This document shows, one piece after another, positions 28,602 to 36,448 of a stretch of DNA of 64,000 nucleotides. Every line of letters begins with the position of its first letter. The stretch's first letter is position 1. The notes beneath the pieces are model-generated. The model was given only the letters and a program-made list of their open reading frames with translations, had not been told where the DNA came from and searched no databases. The DNA is from Rhizobium gallicum bv. gallicum R602sp (lineage in GTDB: Bacteria > Pseudomonadota > Alphaproteobacteria > Rhizobiales > Rhizobiaceae), in the NCBI RefSeq assembly GCF_000816845.1, contig NZ_CP006880.1:930001-994000 (forward strand), given 5' to 3'. Made by a program: the position numbers and the translations under genes.

Positions 28602-29044
28602 GACAGCGCCCTGGAAGCGCATCGAGGCGCCATTTCTGACGAAGCGGGCTTGCACAAAAGCTCAAGGGGGACATCACATGTCGGAACGCTCTTGGCAAAG
28701 ATGTGCCGTGTTGTTTTGTAGGGAAACTTGCGGCCGCTGCGCGCCATTTCGAAGATTTCCGCAGGGGTGATCTCCTCACCCGGGCGCCAACTCTCCAACC
28801 GCACTGAATTGTAGTCGAGAAGGACCACCGGTATCTTGGCGAGCTGGAGGCGATGTGCAACCGTCAGTCGGTGATGGCCGTCCATGACGAACAGGGCATC
28901 TTTTTCTGCCGTTATTGGTGCGGTCCATGCACCTACTTTCAGGATTTGGGCTTGTAATGCATCGACTCTGTCGAAATTCACCTCTTCGGTCGGGATCAAT
29001 CGTGCTGGGGAGAGAAGGCAATATTCCATGCGGTCCGGCCTCAT
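28598..29044 (-). CDS. SbnI-like ParB/sulfiredoxin-fold protein, probable free serine kinase
   Basis: The 148-residue protein matches the core of SbnI and archaeal Ser[12 protein letters not shown] (Glu20/21), [14 protein letters not shown] (DGHHR, residues 55-59) and a distal [13 protein letters not shown]. SbnI phosphorylates free L-serine to O-phosphoserine, the substrate of SbnA. It is shorter than SbnI (about 250 residues) and lacks the C-terminal half, so the regulatory part may be missing. It is the first gene of the operon, 21 bases after an iron-responsive operator. A second start is possible at 29029 (MEYCLLSP). Confidence 0.8.
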   Translation of the reverse strand: MRPDRMEYCLLSPARLIPTEEVNFDRVDALQAQILKVGAWTAPITAEKDALFVMDGHHRLTVAHRLQLAKIPVVLLDYNSVRLESWRPGEEITPAEIFEMARSGRKFPYKTTRHIFAKSVPTCDVPLELLCKPASSEMAPRCASRALS

Positions 29045-29064
29045 GCTTCATCGCATTTATATCT

Positions 29065-29079
29065 TGAGTCTGTGACTCA
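29065..29079. promoter_or_regulatory. RirA-type iron-responsive operator of the siderophore operon
   Basis: TGAGTCTGTGACTCA matches TGA-N9-TCA and is embedded in a perfect 19-base palindrome (29063-29081, CTTGAGTC TGT GACTCAAG). It lies 21 bases upstream of the first siderophore gene, where bound repressor would block the promoter. Confidence 0.7.
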
Positions 29080-29170
29080 AGATTATGGCCGCTATAACCA
29101 GCCGTGATTGCGGCGTCAACAGCGCCTTCAATGACCGATTGCCACAAGAGTTAGAGAATGCCTGCTAGCG

Positions 29171-30290
29171 TTACCGCTTTCCTAAAGGCCGCGGACCCAT
29201 CTCGTCCAAAACGAGACGAGCCTCGGAGGTGGCGACGAAATAGGCCGTTCGCCGTTGCGCAATACTTTCGGGGGTATGACAAGCGAGACTACGGCTGAAA
29301 TCAGTCCTTTTCGTAAGGTCAGCCAGTGCTGCATCCGGCCGGCTTACGGGATAGTCGATGTTGGAGATCTTCTCTGCCAGCTTTTTAGGGCCGCTCTGCT
29401 TGAGAAGCGCTCGAAAGCTTGGGTGCATGCCGCCGTCGACATAGGCTGTCAAATGAGAAGGGCCGTCCTTTTCTAGCAGCGCGGCAAGCTTGGCATCTTC
29501 CGTCTTTATCCTGGCGGCGACTGCAGGATCGGGGGTGTCGATGCGCGCAGGGCACGCGGCCAGCGGATCGTCTGGATCGCCTCCCTGAAACTCGGCGTTA
29601 GCGACGTATTTTCCCCACATGCGGAAATCCTGGGTTCTGTCCTCGTCGCCTCGAAGGCGTCATATCCCGACTTCAATGTCTTCCAGAATGCGAAATTGGG
29701 GTCGCTCCTGTGTTCGGCCATGTTTTTCGCGGTCATACGGAAGGGGAGCGCCTGAACCTGGACTGACGTTTGGCCGCCGCCCAGCGAGGCACTGACGATG
29801 GCATAGATCTCGCCGACGCCCTGGTCAGTCATCGCATAGCAGCCGGGGGAGGAGCACGCACCATGTACCATGAGCGCCGTGCCGCCATATCCAAGGGCGG
29901 ATTCGAGCCTGTTGGGATAGCCCAGGTTGAAGGAAAGGTAGTACTGTAACCTAGGGTTCAGCATGCTCTTGCTGACCGAATAGAAGCCTTCGGGAGCTTG
30001 GCGGTCGCCGTCGGTCTTCTTCGGTCCGAGCTTGCCCGACCACCGACATATGGGAAGGATTCAGCAGGCGATAACGCCCCGTGGCGTCCTGCTTCCACAC
30101 CTCGAGCTCGCTCTCCTCCTTGAAGGTCCGAACGAGCACCGGGCTTTGAGGCGACATTTTCTTCTTGCGCATCTCCGCCATTGTCTTGGTCGAGATCCGA
30201 GGAGCAGCGTCGCCGAGATCGTCCAGCGCCGTCTGCACGCAGCCGCTGATCGATCGCGATCAGGATCATCACGGCAGCCAGCACGACGCC
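29171..30290 (-). pseudogene. YafK/YkuD-type L,D-transpeptidase, frameshifted
   Basis: Three segments in two frames make one murein L,D-transpeptidase-like protein. The first (to about 30060) has SPVLVRTFKEESELEVWKQD. The second has ICRWSGKLGPKKTDGDRQAP, then GGTALMVHGACSSPGCYAMT, which contains the catalytic HG...SxGC(Y/F) motif. The third starts near 29640 and carries the C-terminal extension (LLEKDGPSHLTAYVDGG). Frameshifts lie near 30060 and 29640. The start near 30290 is approximate, with a membrane segment ahead of MQTALDDLGD. Intact homologues are envelope proteins that crosslink or anchor to peptidoglycan. A sequencing error is possible but would have to occur twice. Confidence 0.7.
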
Positions 30291-30577
30291 TCGCAGGCGT
30301 GGCAGGCGGTCAAGAGGACTGGGACAGGTTTGGTATCATACATGTCTTGTCTTCCGGGGCGGCATCGCGCGGTGCATCGAGGTGGCTCTTTGCCGGGAAG
30401 TCAGAGACAGCGGCAGTCACTTCTTATCCCAGTCTTTTCCGGAATTCGACGGGGAAGGTGGAAGAAGGATATGGATATCGGCCTTCCTGCAGTTTCAGAG
30501 GGCGGGCCGATCTCCGAAGCAAGGGGCCGACGGGGAAGACCTTCGGAGGATCAAAGCCGCCGCGATGACGAATGGGC

Positions 30578-31954
30578 TTAGCCCTCGGGGGGTGAGGCAA
30601 ACCGGTCGGCGTCGAACCGGCCGGTGGCGGCGACCGGAATGATGTTCGTACCGGATGCGGCATCCGGATCATGATGAACCGTGCGGCGGGAAACGCGAGG
30701 CGCTCTCATTCCAATCACCGCGCCCGGGGGATGCAACGCCCAATTCATCAGCGCCGCGTCTGAAATCGATCCGAATAGATCTGCCTCCTCCCAGGAGGCG
30801 GTCAATGGCAGGGAGGCGATCATGTTCGCGTCCTCTTGTGAGGCGCGATGAGCGGCGGCGAACGGTTTGAAGCCGCTATAGGTCGGCAATGCAGGTGTCC
30901 GTTTATCCGGAAGCACGCCGATTGGGCCAATCGAAGCAATCTCCCGCTTGGCGTCGGCCCCCAAGTCGGCTGGCCGCACTGCCGGTATCGGGATCGGGAA
31001 CGATGAAAGATCCAGGGAGGACCGTTCGTCGTCACGATCGACCGCGTCGGTCTGCAAGGCCAGCGCATTCAATGCGCGGCTTCGCGGCGTGGGCAGGAGC
31101 GCCGTCACGAGGCTATTGTCTATCGTATCGCGGCCCGAGGTTCCTGCGTCATCGTCTTCTCCAGGGGTGCTGGCGATCTGGGCCGAGGCGGCGCCGGCGC
31201 GCTTCCTATAGTTCGCAACCGCCTGGATATATCCCGGCAGCGGCCGGCCATCGGCTGGCAGATGCATCGTCTGCCCGTTCGGAAATATTCGAGCAAGTTC
31301 TTGCCGAGACATGCGGGGCCAAGCCCGGACGTTGCCGACGTCGAGATGCACGAACGGCGATCCCGATGTCGGATAATATCCGACACCACCGGCCTGCATC
31401 TGCATTGCAAGTGCACGCAGCGTCGAGAGCTTCACACCTGGAACGTAGAAGTCCATCGCCTTGCCAAGCATGTGCTGGCTCTTCTTGGCGACGCCCGTAC
31501 TGCGCGAACGGTTGCGGAGCATGTTATTGGTGGCCGGAGAACGGTAGGCGGAGACGATGTGGATGTAGTCCTTCGCGCCGCTGCGCTTGTACACTTCCCA
31601 GACCAGGTCAAGGAGCCGGGGATCCATCCGGGTCGGCTCGTTCCTTCGCCAGTCGCGCAGAAACCGGTTTATCTGGGACAGGCCCTTTGGATCGAACCTT
31701 CCGTCGCGCTTGTAGGTAATCGTCGCCCTCTCGCCCGTATGAGTAAAGAACAGCTTCAGCGTACGATCTTCCGCGGTGGCAAAAGATGCAGAACCGATAA
31801 GCGCGGAGAGCGCGAGCAGAGCTCGCAGGATGGCATGCGTGACGAGCCGTCCTGCACGCGAAAGGAGTGCGGCGACCGCGCCGTCCGATGCTCCACCCCA
31901 GAGCCCTTTCACTGGATATTTCGACACGAACAATCCCGTCTCACACAAAAACAC
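30578..31954 (-). CDS. DUF882 / YcbK-type peptidase M15 family protein
   Basis: The 458-residue protein has an N-terminal hydrophobic signal (HAILRALLALSALIGSASFATA, about residues 40-60) and then the DUF882 domain. The zinc-peptidase-like motifs are SAYRSPATNNMLR, SQHMLGKAMDFYVPG (His-x6-Asp) and FVHLDVGNVRAWPR (HxD). Relatives are periplasmic D,D-peptidases or murein-binding proteins. After about residue 240 the sequence is low-complexity and Pro/Ala/Ser-rich with no known domain. It is upstream of the broken L,D-transpeptidase on the same strand, so both may have served the cell wall. The start may be at a later Met. Confidence 0.85.
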   Translation of the reverse strand: MFLCETGLFVSKYPVKGLWGGASDGAVAALLSRAGRLVTHAILRALLALSALIGSASFATAEDRTLKLFFTHTGERATITYKRDGRFDPKGLSQINRFLRDWRRNEPTRMDPRLLDLVWEVYKRSGAKDYIHIVSAYRSPATNNMLRNRSRSTGVAKKSQHMLGKAMDFYVPGVKLSTLRALAMQMQAGGVGYYPTSGSPFVHLDVGNVRAWPRMSRQELARIFPNGQTMHLPADGRPLPGYIQAVANYRKRAGAASAQIASTPGEDDDAGTSGRDTIDNSLVTALLPTPRSRALNALALQTDAVDRDDERSSLDLSSFPIPIPAVRPADLGADAKREIASIGPIGVLPDKRTPALPTYSGFKPFAAAHRASQEDANMIASLPLTASWEEADLFGSISDAALMNWALHPPGAVIGMRAPRVSRRTVHHDPDAASGTNIIPVAATGRFDADRFASPPEG

Positions 31955-32476
31955 TCGTCGACGTGCGGAAGGTCCGCATCCGTCGCGCTCAGTAGAACCA
32001 CTTTATGGTCAACAAATTCCTAACAGACGGATGCTTAGGCTCGTTGAACCGGAGCTGCGGGGCCATCCGAGGACGGCCAGTTTTTCCAACGCGAATAACG
32101 GCTCCATTTTCTGGCTTGGGCTTGCCAGATCGTGCAGCCCCTCGAATTGAACTCATTGGGGGGCTGTGTTCACGAAGAACGTCGACTGTTGCCACGAGCG
32201 CCTCACGACTTCGAGATCCTGGACTGCGGCGCCTCGGCTTCAGTGCCGCTCAGGAAGCGGTTGCGTGTCGGCAGGCGCCGAAGGATGGCAGGGACTCGGA
32301 TCTGAAGGCGAGCCAGACCGCATCCCGCCTCCATTCGTTTCCGAGCATGCTGCATCTTGTGACTTTTTGCCGGAAAACTCGATTCCATCATGGACTTTGT
32401 TCAGGGCACCTGCCCCTCCAAGGACAGGTCATTCGTAGCCAAGCATCGCCCAGTCGCGCTTTGGTGCTGAAATATC
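31955..32476. other. Intergenic, no gene recognised
   Basis: Open frames on the plus strand (for example 32005-32529) have no family resemblance or ribosome-binding site. No repeat was seen. Confidence 0.4.
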
Positions 32477-32501
32477 GGAACTTTTCGGGCTGTAATCAGT
32501 T
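32477..32501 (+). promoter_or_regulatory. EcfG/RpoE2-type promoter for the Ku operon
   Basis: GGAAC (32477-32481), 16 bases, then AGTT (32498-32501). It ends 40 bases before the first gene of the Ku operon. Confidence 0.55.
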
Positions 32502-32541
32502 GAAAAGCTTTGATCAGGAGAAATCTTGAAGGGCCACCTGC

Positions 32542-32808
32542 ATGCCGAACATCCGGAACATGGCGCCGAAGAGCGAGTTCGATCCCCGCGACCGGCTGAT
32601 CGTGGCACTCTATGCTCAGCTGAGGGCAGAGCGGGAAACGCGGGAAACATTGGAATGGGCAATTCGCAACGGCGCGCTTTCAGACGAAGTGCTCGAAGCG
32701 ATCGCCGCGGACCCCGTGCGGCCCGTTACCAGCGACGATATCGCATCCGTCGAAAAAATTATCGCCTTGGATGAGCGCCGCAAAGCAGCGCCACGCGATG
32801 ACGACTGA
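32542..32808 (+). CDS. Small hypothetical protein (88 aa)
   Basis: The 88-residue charged protein has no recognised domain. It is mostly helical by composition (LIVALYAQLRAERETRETLEWAIRNG) and ends in acidic residues. It is the first gene after a stress-type promoter and lies 15 bases before the DUF2188 gene in a unit that continues into Ku. The ribosome-binding site is weak (GAAGGG). An alternative start is the ATG at 32560. Confidence 0.6.
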   Translation: MPNIRNMAPKSEFDPRDRLIVALYAQLRAERETRETLEWAIRNGALSDEVLEAIAADPVRPVTSDDIASVEKIIALDERRKAAPRDDD

Positions 32809-32823
32809 AGAGAGGACAGGATC

Positions 32824-33054
32824 ATGGTCGACATTACCTATCAGATTGTGCCGCATGACGAAGGCTGGGCATACAAGCTCGGTGGCACGCTTTCCGAAAC
32901 CTATGCGACCGTCGAAGAAGCGATCAATCACGCCAAACGCGCAGCGTCCCGCCAGAAGATCGGCGACGGCGACGCTACGCTGGCTTTTCCGGCTCCGGGC
33001 GGCGGCTGGCGATTCGTGCCGCTTGAAACGGACAAGAGCGGAAGCAGGCTCTGA
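32824..33054 (+). CDS. DUF2188-like small protein
   Basis: This 76-residue protein has the DUF2188 pattern: a beta strand with HDEGWAYKLGGTLSETYATV, then an Ala-rich helix (EEAINHAKRAASRQ) and a strand ending FVPLETDK. The family is of unknown function. A GAGAGGACAGG precedes the ATG. It lies 20 bases upstream of ku in the same operon. Confidence 0.7.
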   Translation: MVDITYQIVPHDEGWAYKLGGTLSETYATVEEAINHAKRAASRQKIGDGDATLAFPAPGGGWRFVPLETDKSGSRL

Positions 33055-33074
33055 TCGATACGCAGGAGACGGGG

Positions 33075-33920
33075 ATGGCAGCGCGGGCAAGCTGGAAAGG
33101 TCATCTGAAGATCAGCGACCTTGTCTGCGCCGTCGGGCTTTATACGGCAATTTCCGCATCGGACCGGCTCTCCTTCAATATCATCAACCGGAAGACCGGC
33201 CATCGCGTCGAGCGTCAGTTCGTGGACAGCGAGACCGGCAGGCCTGTGGAGCGCGAGGATCAGGTCAAGGGTTACCGGATGGACAATGGCGAATACATTG
33301 TCATCGAAGGCGACGAGATTGCCAATGTCATGCCCGAGAGCGACAAGGTCATGGACGTCCAGAGCTTCATTTCTCTCGATGAAATCGACAAGCTCTATTT
33401 CGACCGTCCTTACTATCTTGCACCTGTCGATGAGAATGACGAAGAGGCGCTGCGCCTGATTGCGAGGAGCATGCGTGAAAACAAGGTGGCAGCGCTTGCC
33501 GAGGCCGTACTCTTCCGGCGCAACCGGACCCTGCTGATCCGCCCGCGTGAGGATTTCGTCATCGCGACGATGTTGAACTTCGACTACGAGGTTCGTTCTG
33601 CCGATCCGATCTTCAAGGACATTCCGGACATCAAATTCGACAAGGAGATGCTTGAGCTTGCCGGTCATATCATCGCTACGAAGAAGGGCGTGTTCGAGCC
33701 GAGCGAATACGAGGATCGCTACGAGGCGGCGCTGACGGAATTGGTGAAGGCCAAGGTCGAGGGAAGGGCACTGCCGAAGAGGAAGCCGAAGCCGGAGGGC
33801 AAGGTTGTCGATCTGATGGAGGCGCTGCGCCAGAGTGCCAAGTTGAGTGAAAAGAAAGCGCCTGCGAAAGGCACGGCGCAGCGCCCTGCCTCCGATAGCC
33901 GCGGCAAGAAAGCTGGCTGA
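33075..33920 (+). CDS. ku: Non-homologous end joining protein Ku
   Basis: The 281-residue Ku core homodimer binds DNA ends and recruits LigD. It starts ARASWKGHLKISDLVCAVGLY, has FHxLN-type NIINRKTGHRVERQFVD, EDQVKGYRMDNGEYIVIEGD, and a C-terminal Lys-rich tail for DNA or LigD contact. Length and motifs fit a functional Ku. It is followed after two bases by a degraded ligD, so it may work with a LigD encoded elsewhere. A second Ku lies at 36.4-37.3 kb. Expression is probably driven by the stress promoter at 32477. Confidence 0.94.
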   Translation: MAARASWKGHLKISDLVCAVGLYTAISASDRLSFNIINRKTGHRVERQFVDSETGRPVEREDQVKGYRMDNGEYIVIEGDEIANVMPESDKVMDVQSFISLDEIDKLYFDRPYYLAPVDENDEEALRLIARSMRENKVAALAEAVLFRRNRTLLIRPREDFVIATMLNFDYEVRSADPIFKDIPDIKFDKEMLELAGHIIATKKGVFEPSEYEDRYEAALTELVKAKVEGRALPKRKPKPEGKVVDLMEALRQSAKLSEKKAPAKGTAQRPASDSRGKKAG

Positions 33921-33922
33921 CC

Positions 33923-34124
33923 ATGGCGCACGAGACCTGTCAGGCAAAACGCAACTTCAGGATCACCCCTGAACCGCGCGGCGCCAAAGGCCGCAGTCGG
34001 AGAAACAGTTTCGTCATTCAAAAGCACGATGCCACGCGGCCGCATTATGACTGGCGCTTGGCGCGGAGGTGGAGTTTCGCGCGTGGTCTGCCGATGGTAA
34101 CCTGCCGCGCGCCGCTTTCCGCGG
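33923..34124 (+). pseudogene. ligD: LigD 5' remnant (3'-phosphoesterase domain start)
   Basis: From the ATG at 33923, two bases after ku, the translation reads FRITPEPRGAKGRSRRNSF then VIQKHDATRPHYDWRLARRW, the unmistakable beginning of the LigD phosphoesterase domain (usually FVIQKHDATRLHYDFRLE). Similarity is lost soon after residue 55, at about base 34100, where the polymerase-domain frame begins. The rest of the phosphoesterase domain and the whole ATP-dependent ligase domain are missing. Confidence 0.75.
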
Positions 34125-35063
34125 TTGCGCGAGGAACTGGCGAAGGACGTGGTGCGCGAGATGGAAAAGACGACCGCAAAAAGCCTGCCGAAATCGCAAG
34201 TGACGCTGACCCATCCGGATCGCGTTTACTGGCCGGACGAAGGCGTTACCAAGGAAGGACTTGCCAATTATTACGCGCAGGTCTGGCGCTTCATGGAGCC
34301 GTACGTGGTCAATCGTCCTTTGGCTCTGCTGCGTCTGCCAGACGGCATTGAAGGACATCAGCGTTTCTTTCAGAAACACGCCTGGAAGGGCATGAACGAG
34401 AATATCGAACAGATCACGGATCCGAAGGACAGGGGCGGAGAAAAGTTGCTGCGCATTGCCGATTTCGATGGTTTGGTGGCCCTCGTTCAATCGGCTGTGC
34501 TCGAAATTCATCCCTGGGGCGCGACGACGGACAGTTGGGAGAAACCGGACATGATAACCATGGACCTCGATCCGGGCGGCGAGGTTGCGTGGGATAATGT
34601 CATCGCTGCTGCCCGCGAGATCAAAGAGCGCCTGGAGGACGAAGGACTTGCCGGCTTCGTCAAGACCTCCGGCGGCAAGGGTCTGCATGTGGTCACGCCA
34701 CTGAAGCCAAAAGCAGGTTGGGCGGAGGTGAAGGCCTTTGCGAAACGGCTGGCGGACTCCATGGCCGCAGAAAGCCCGGACCGCTACATCGCAAAGGCGA
34801 CGAAAGCCGAACGCACCGGCAAGATCTTCATCGACTACCTGCGCAATGGCCGCGGCAATACCGCAGTCGCCGCCTATTCGACGCGTGCTCGGCCGGGAGC
34901 GGCCGTGTCGATGCCGCTGGAATGGACCGAACTCACCGCCGACATCGGCCCGGCCCATTTCACCATCGACAACACGCCGCCGCGGCTCGACGCGCTGCCG
35001 AACGACCCATGGGGCGGGTTCTTTGCGGCAGCAAAGCCGCTTGAGAAAAAGATGAAGCGTTAG
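34125..35063 (+). CDS. ligD: LigD polymerase domain, stand-alone after internal deletion
   Basis: The 312-residue frame begins with the last residues of a ligase domain (LREELAKDVVREMEKTT), then a complete LigD polymerase (archaeo-eukaryotic primase-like) domain. The metal motif is ITMDLDPGGEVAW, with FVKTSGGKGLHVVTPL and a terminal WTELTADIGPAHFTIDN. It fills gaps and adds ribonucleotides at DNA ends in NHEJ. It could be translated from the TTG at 34125 or the ATG at 34161. Either it is a deletion remnant or it works as a separate polymerase, as such proteins occur naturally in some bacteria. Confidence 0.8.
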   Translation: MREELAKDVVREMEKTTAKSLPKSQVTLTHPDRVYWPDEGVTKEGLANYYAQVWRFMEPYVVNRPLALLRLPDGIEGHQRFFQKHAWKGMNENIEQITDPKDRGGEKLLRIADFDGLVALVQSAVLEIHPWGATTDSWEKPDMITMDLDPGGEVAWDNVIAAAREIKERLEDEGLAGFVKTSGGKGLHVVTPLKPKAGWAEVKAFAKRLADSMAAESPDRYIAKATKAERTGKIFIDYLRNGRGNTAVAAYSTRARPGAAVSMPLEWTELTADIGPAHFTIDNTPPRLDALPNDPWGGFFAAAKPLEKKMKR

Positions 35064-35072
35064 CGCCTGGCC

Positions 35073-35102
35073 GTCAGCCTCTCCTGTTGAGGAGAGACTG
35101 AC
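35073..35102. terminator. Hairpin between convergent ligD and formaldehyde dehydrogenase
   Basis: Arms GTCAGCCTCTCC and GGAGAGACTGAC pair with one mismatch around a six-base loop. It lies between two convergent stop codons (35063 and 35122), fitting a bidirectional terminator. There is no long T run. Confidence 0.5.
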
Positions 35103-35121
35103 AACGCGTTGGTTCCATCAA

Positions 35122-36312
35122 CTAGGCTGCCTTCGCAACCTCACCGTGCGGGTCGAGAACGAACTTGGTGGCGGCTCCCTGGTCGAAGCTCTCATAGCCT
35201 TGCGCAGCATCTTCCAGTGAGATCACCTTGGCATTGACGATGTCGGCAATCGGAAGGCGGTCGTGGAGGATCGCCTGCATCAGCTGGCGGTTGTATTTTA
35301 GGACAGGCGTCTGGCCGGTGTGGAAGGATTGGGCCTTTGCCCAGCCGAGGCCGAAACGGAGCGAGAGGTTGCCGTGCTTTGCGGCATTGTCGACGGCGCC
35401 TGGATCTTCGGTGACGTAGAGGCCCGGAATGCCGATCGAACCGGCCGCACGGGTAATCTCCATCATCTGGTTGAGCACGATTGCCGGCTGCTCGCCGCCC
35501 GAATGACCGCGGGCTTCGAAGCCGACGGCGTCGATGGCGCTGTCCACCTCATTGGTGCCGACGACCTGAGCGATCATGTCGCCGAGGCGGTCGCTCTTGG
35601 AAAGGTCGATCGGTTCAAAGCCAACCTTGGCGGCGTGGGCCAACCGATCCTTGTTGAAATCGCCGATCATGACAACGGCCGCGCCAAGGATGCGGGCAGA
35701 AGCGGCAGCGGCCATGCCGACGGGACCCGCGCCTGCGACATAGACCGTCGACCCGACGCCGACGCCGGCGCGCACTGCGCCATGGAAGCCCGTCGGAAGG
35801 ATATCGGAAAGCATGGTGAGATCGCGGATCTTCGCCATTGCCTTGTCGCGATCGGGAAGTTTCAGCAGATTGAAATCGGCGTAGGGGATCATGACGTAGC
35901 GGGCTTGGCCGCCAATCCACCCGCCCATGTCGACATAGCCATAAGCCCCGCCAGCGCGCGAAGGGTTGACCGTCAGGCAGACGCCGGTGTCCTGGGCTTT
36001 GCAGCAGCGGCAGCGGCCGCAGGCAACGTTGAAGGGCACGGAAACGATATCGCCGACGCTTAGCATTTCGACATCGACGCCCTTTTCGATGATCTCACCG
36101 GTAATTTCGTGGCCGAGAACGAGACCGGGCATGGCTGTGGTGCGGCCGCGGACCATATGCTGGTCGGAGCCGCAGATATTGGTGGAGATTACCTTCAGGA
36201 TGACGCCGTGTTCGATGCGGCGGCCATCGGGCGCTTCCAGTTTCGGATCGTCGATGTCGCGGACCTCGACCTTGCCGGGCCGCAAATAGACGACGCCTCG
36301 GTTCTTGCTCAT
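35122..36312 (-). CDS. fdhA: Glutathione-independent formaldehyde dehydrogenase
   Basis: The 396-residue zinc-dependent medium-chain dehydrogenase is closest to Pseudomonas putida-type FdhA, which oxidises formaldehyde or dismutates aldehydes with tightly bound NAD. The motifs are CGSDQHMVRGR (catalytic zinc), GHEITGEIIEKG, structural-zinc cysteines in CGRCRCCKAQDTGVC, and VYVAGAGPVGMAAA for NAD. The ATG at 36312 is chosen because GGAGGAG is correctly spaced. It is probably for aldehyde detoxification. A glutathione-dependent route is separately encoded at 51.6-53.4 kb. Confidence 0.9.
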   Translation of the reverse strand: MSKNRGVVYLRPGKVEVRDIDDPKLEAPDGRRIEHGVILKVISTNICGSDQHMVRGRTTAMPGLVLGHEITGEIIEKGVDVEMLSVGDIVSVPFNVACGRCRCCKAQDTGVCLTVNPSRAGGAYGYVDMGGWIGGQARYVMIPYADFNLLKLPDRDKAMAKIRDLTMLSDILPTGFHGAVRAGVGVGSTVYVAGAGPVGMAAAASARILGAAVVMIGDFNKDRLAHAAKVGFEPIDLSKSDRLGDMIAQVVGTNEVDSAIDAVGFEARGHSGGEQPAIVLNQMMEITRAAGSIGIPGLYVTEDPGAVDNAAKHGNLSLRFGLGWAKAQSFHTGQTPVLKYNRQLMQAILHDRLPIADIVNAKVISLEDAAQGYESFDQGAATKFVLDPHGEVAKAA

Positions 36313-36448
36313 TTTCATCTCCTCCGTTGAAAATGTGACCAACCGAACATGGCTCCTCTCCATGCCGGCTGCTTCGAACAGATTAGTGAAGAATGGCGGG
36401 CGCGCCGTTCCGTTTACGACGATTTGGGGCCGGAAATGGCCGCTGCCC

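Noticed and set aside
32005..32529. Plus-strand open frame of 174 codons
   Set aside because: No ribosome-binding site or recognisable domain, and the stress promoter for the following genes lies inside it.
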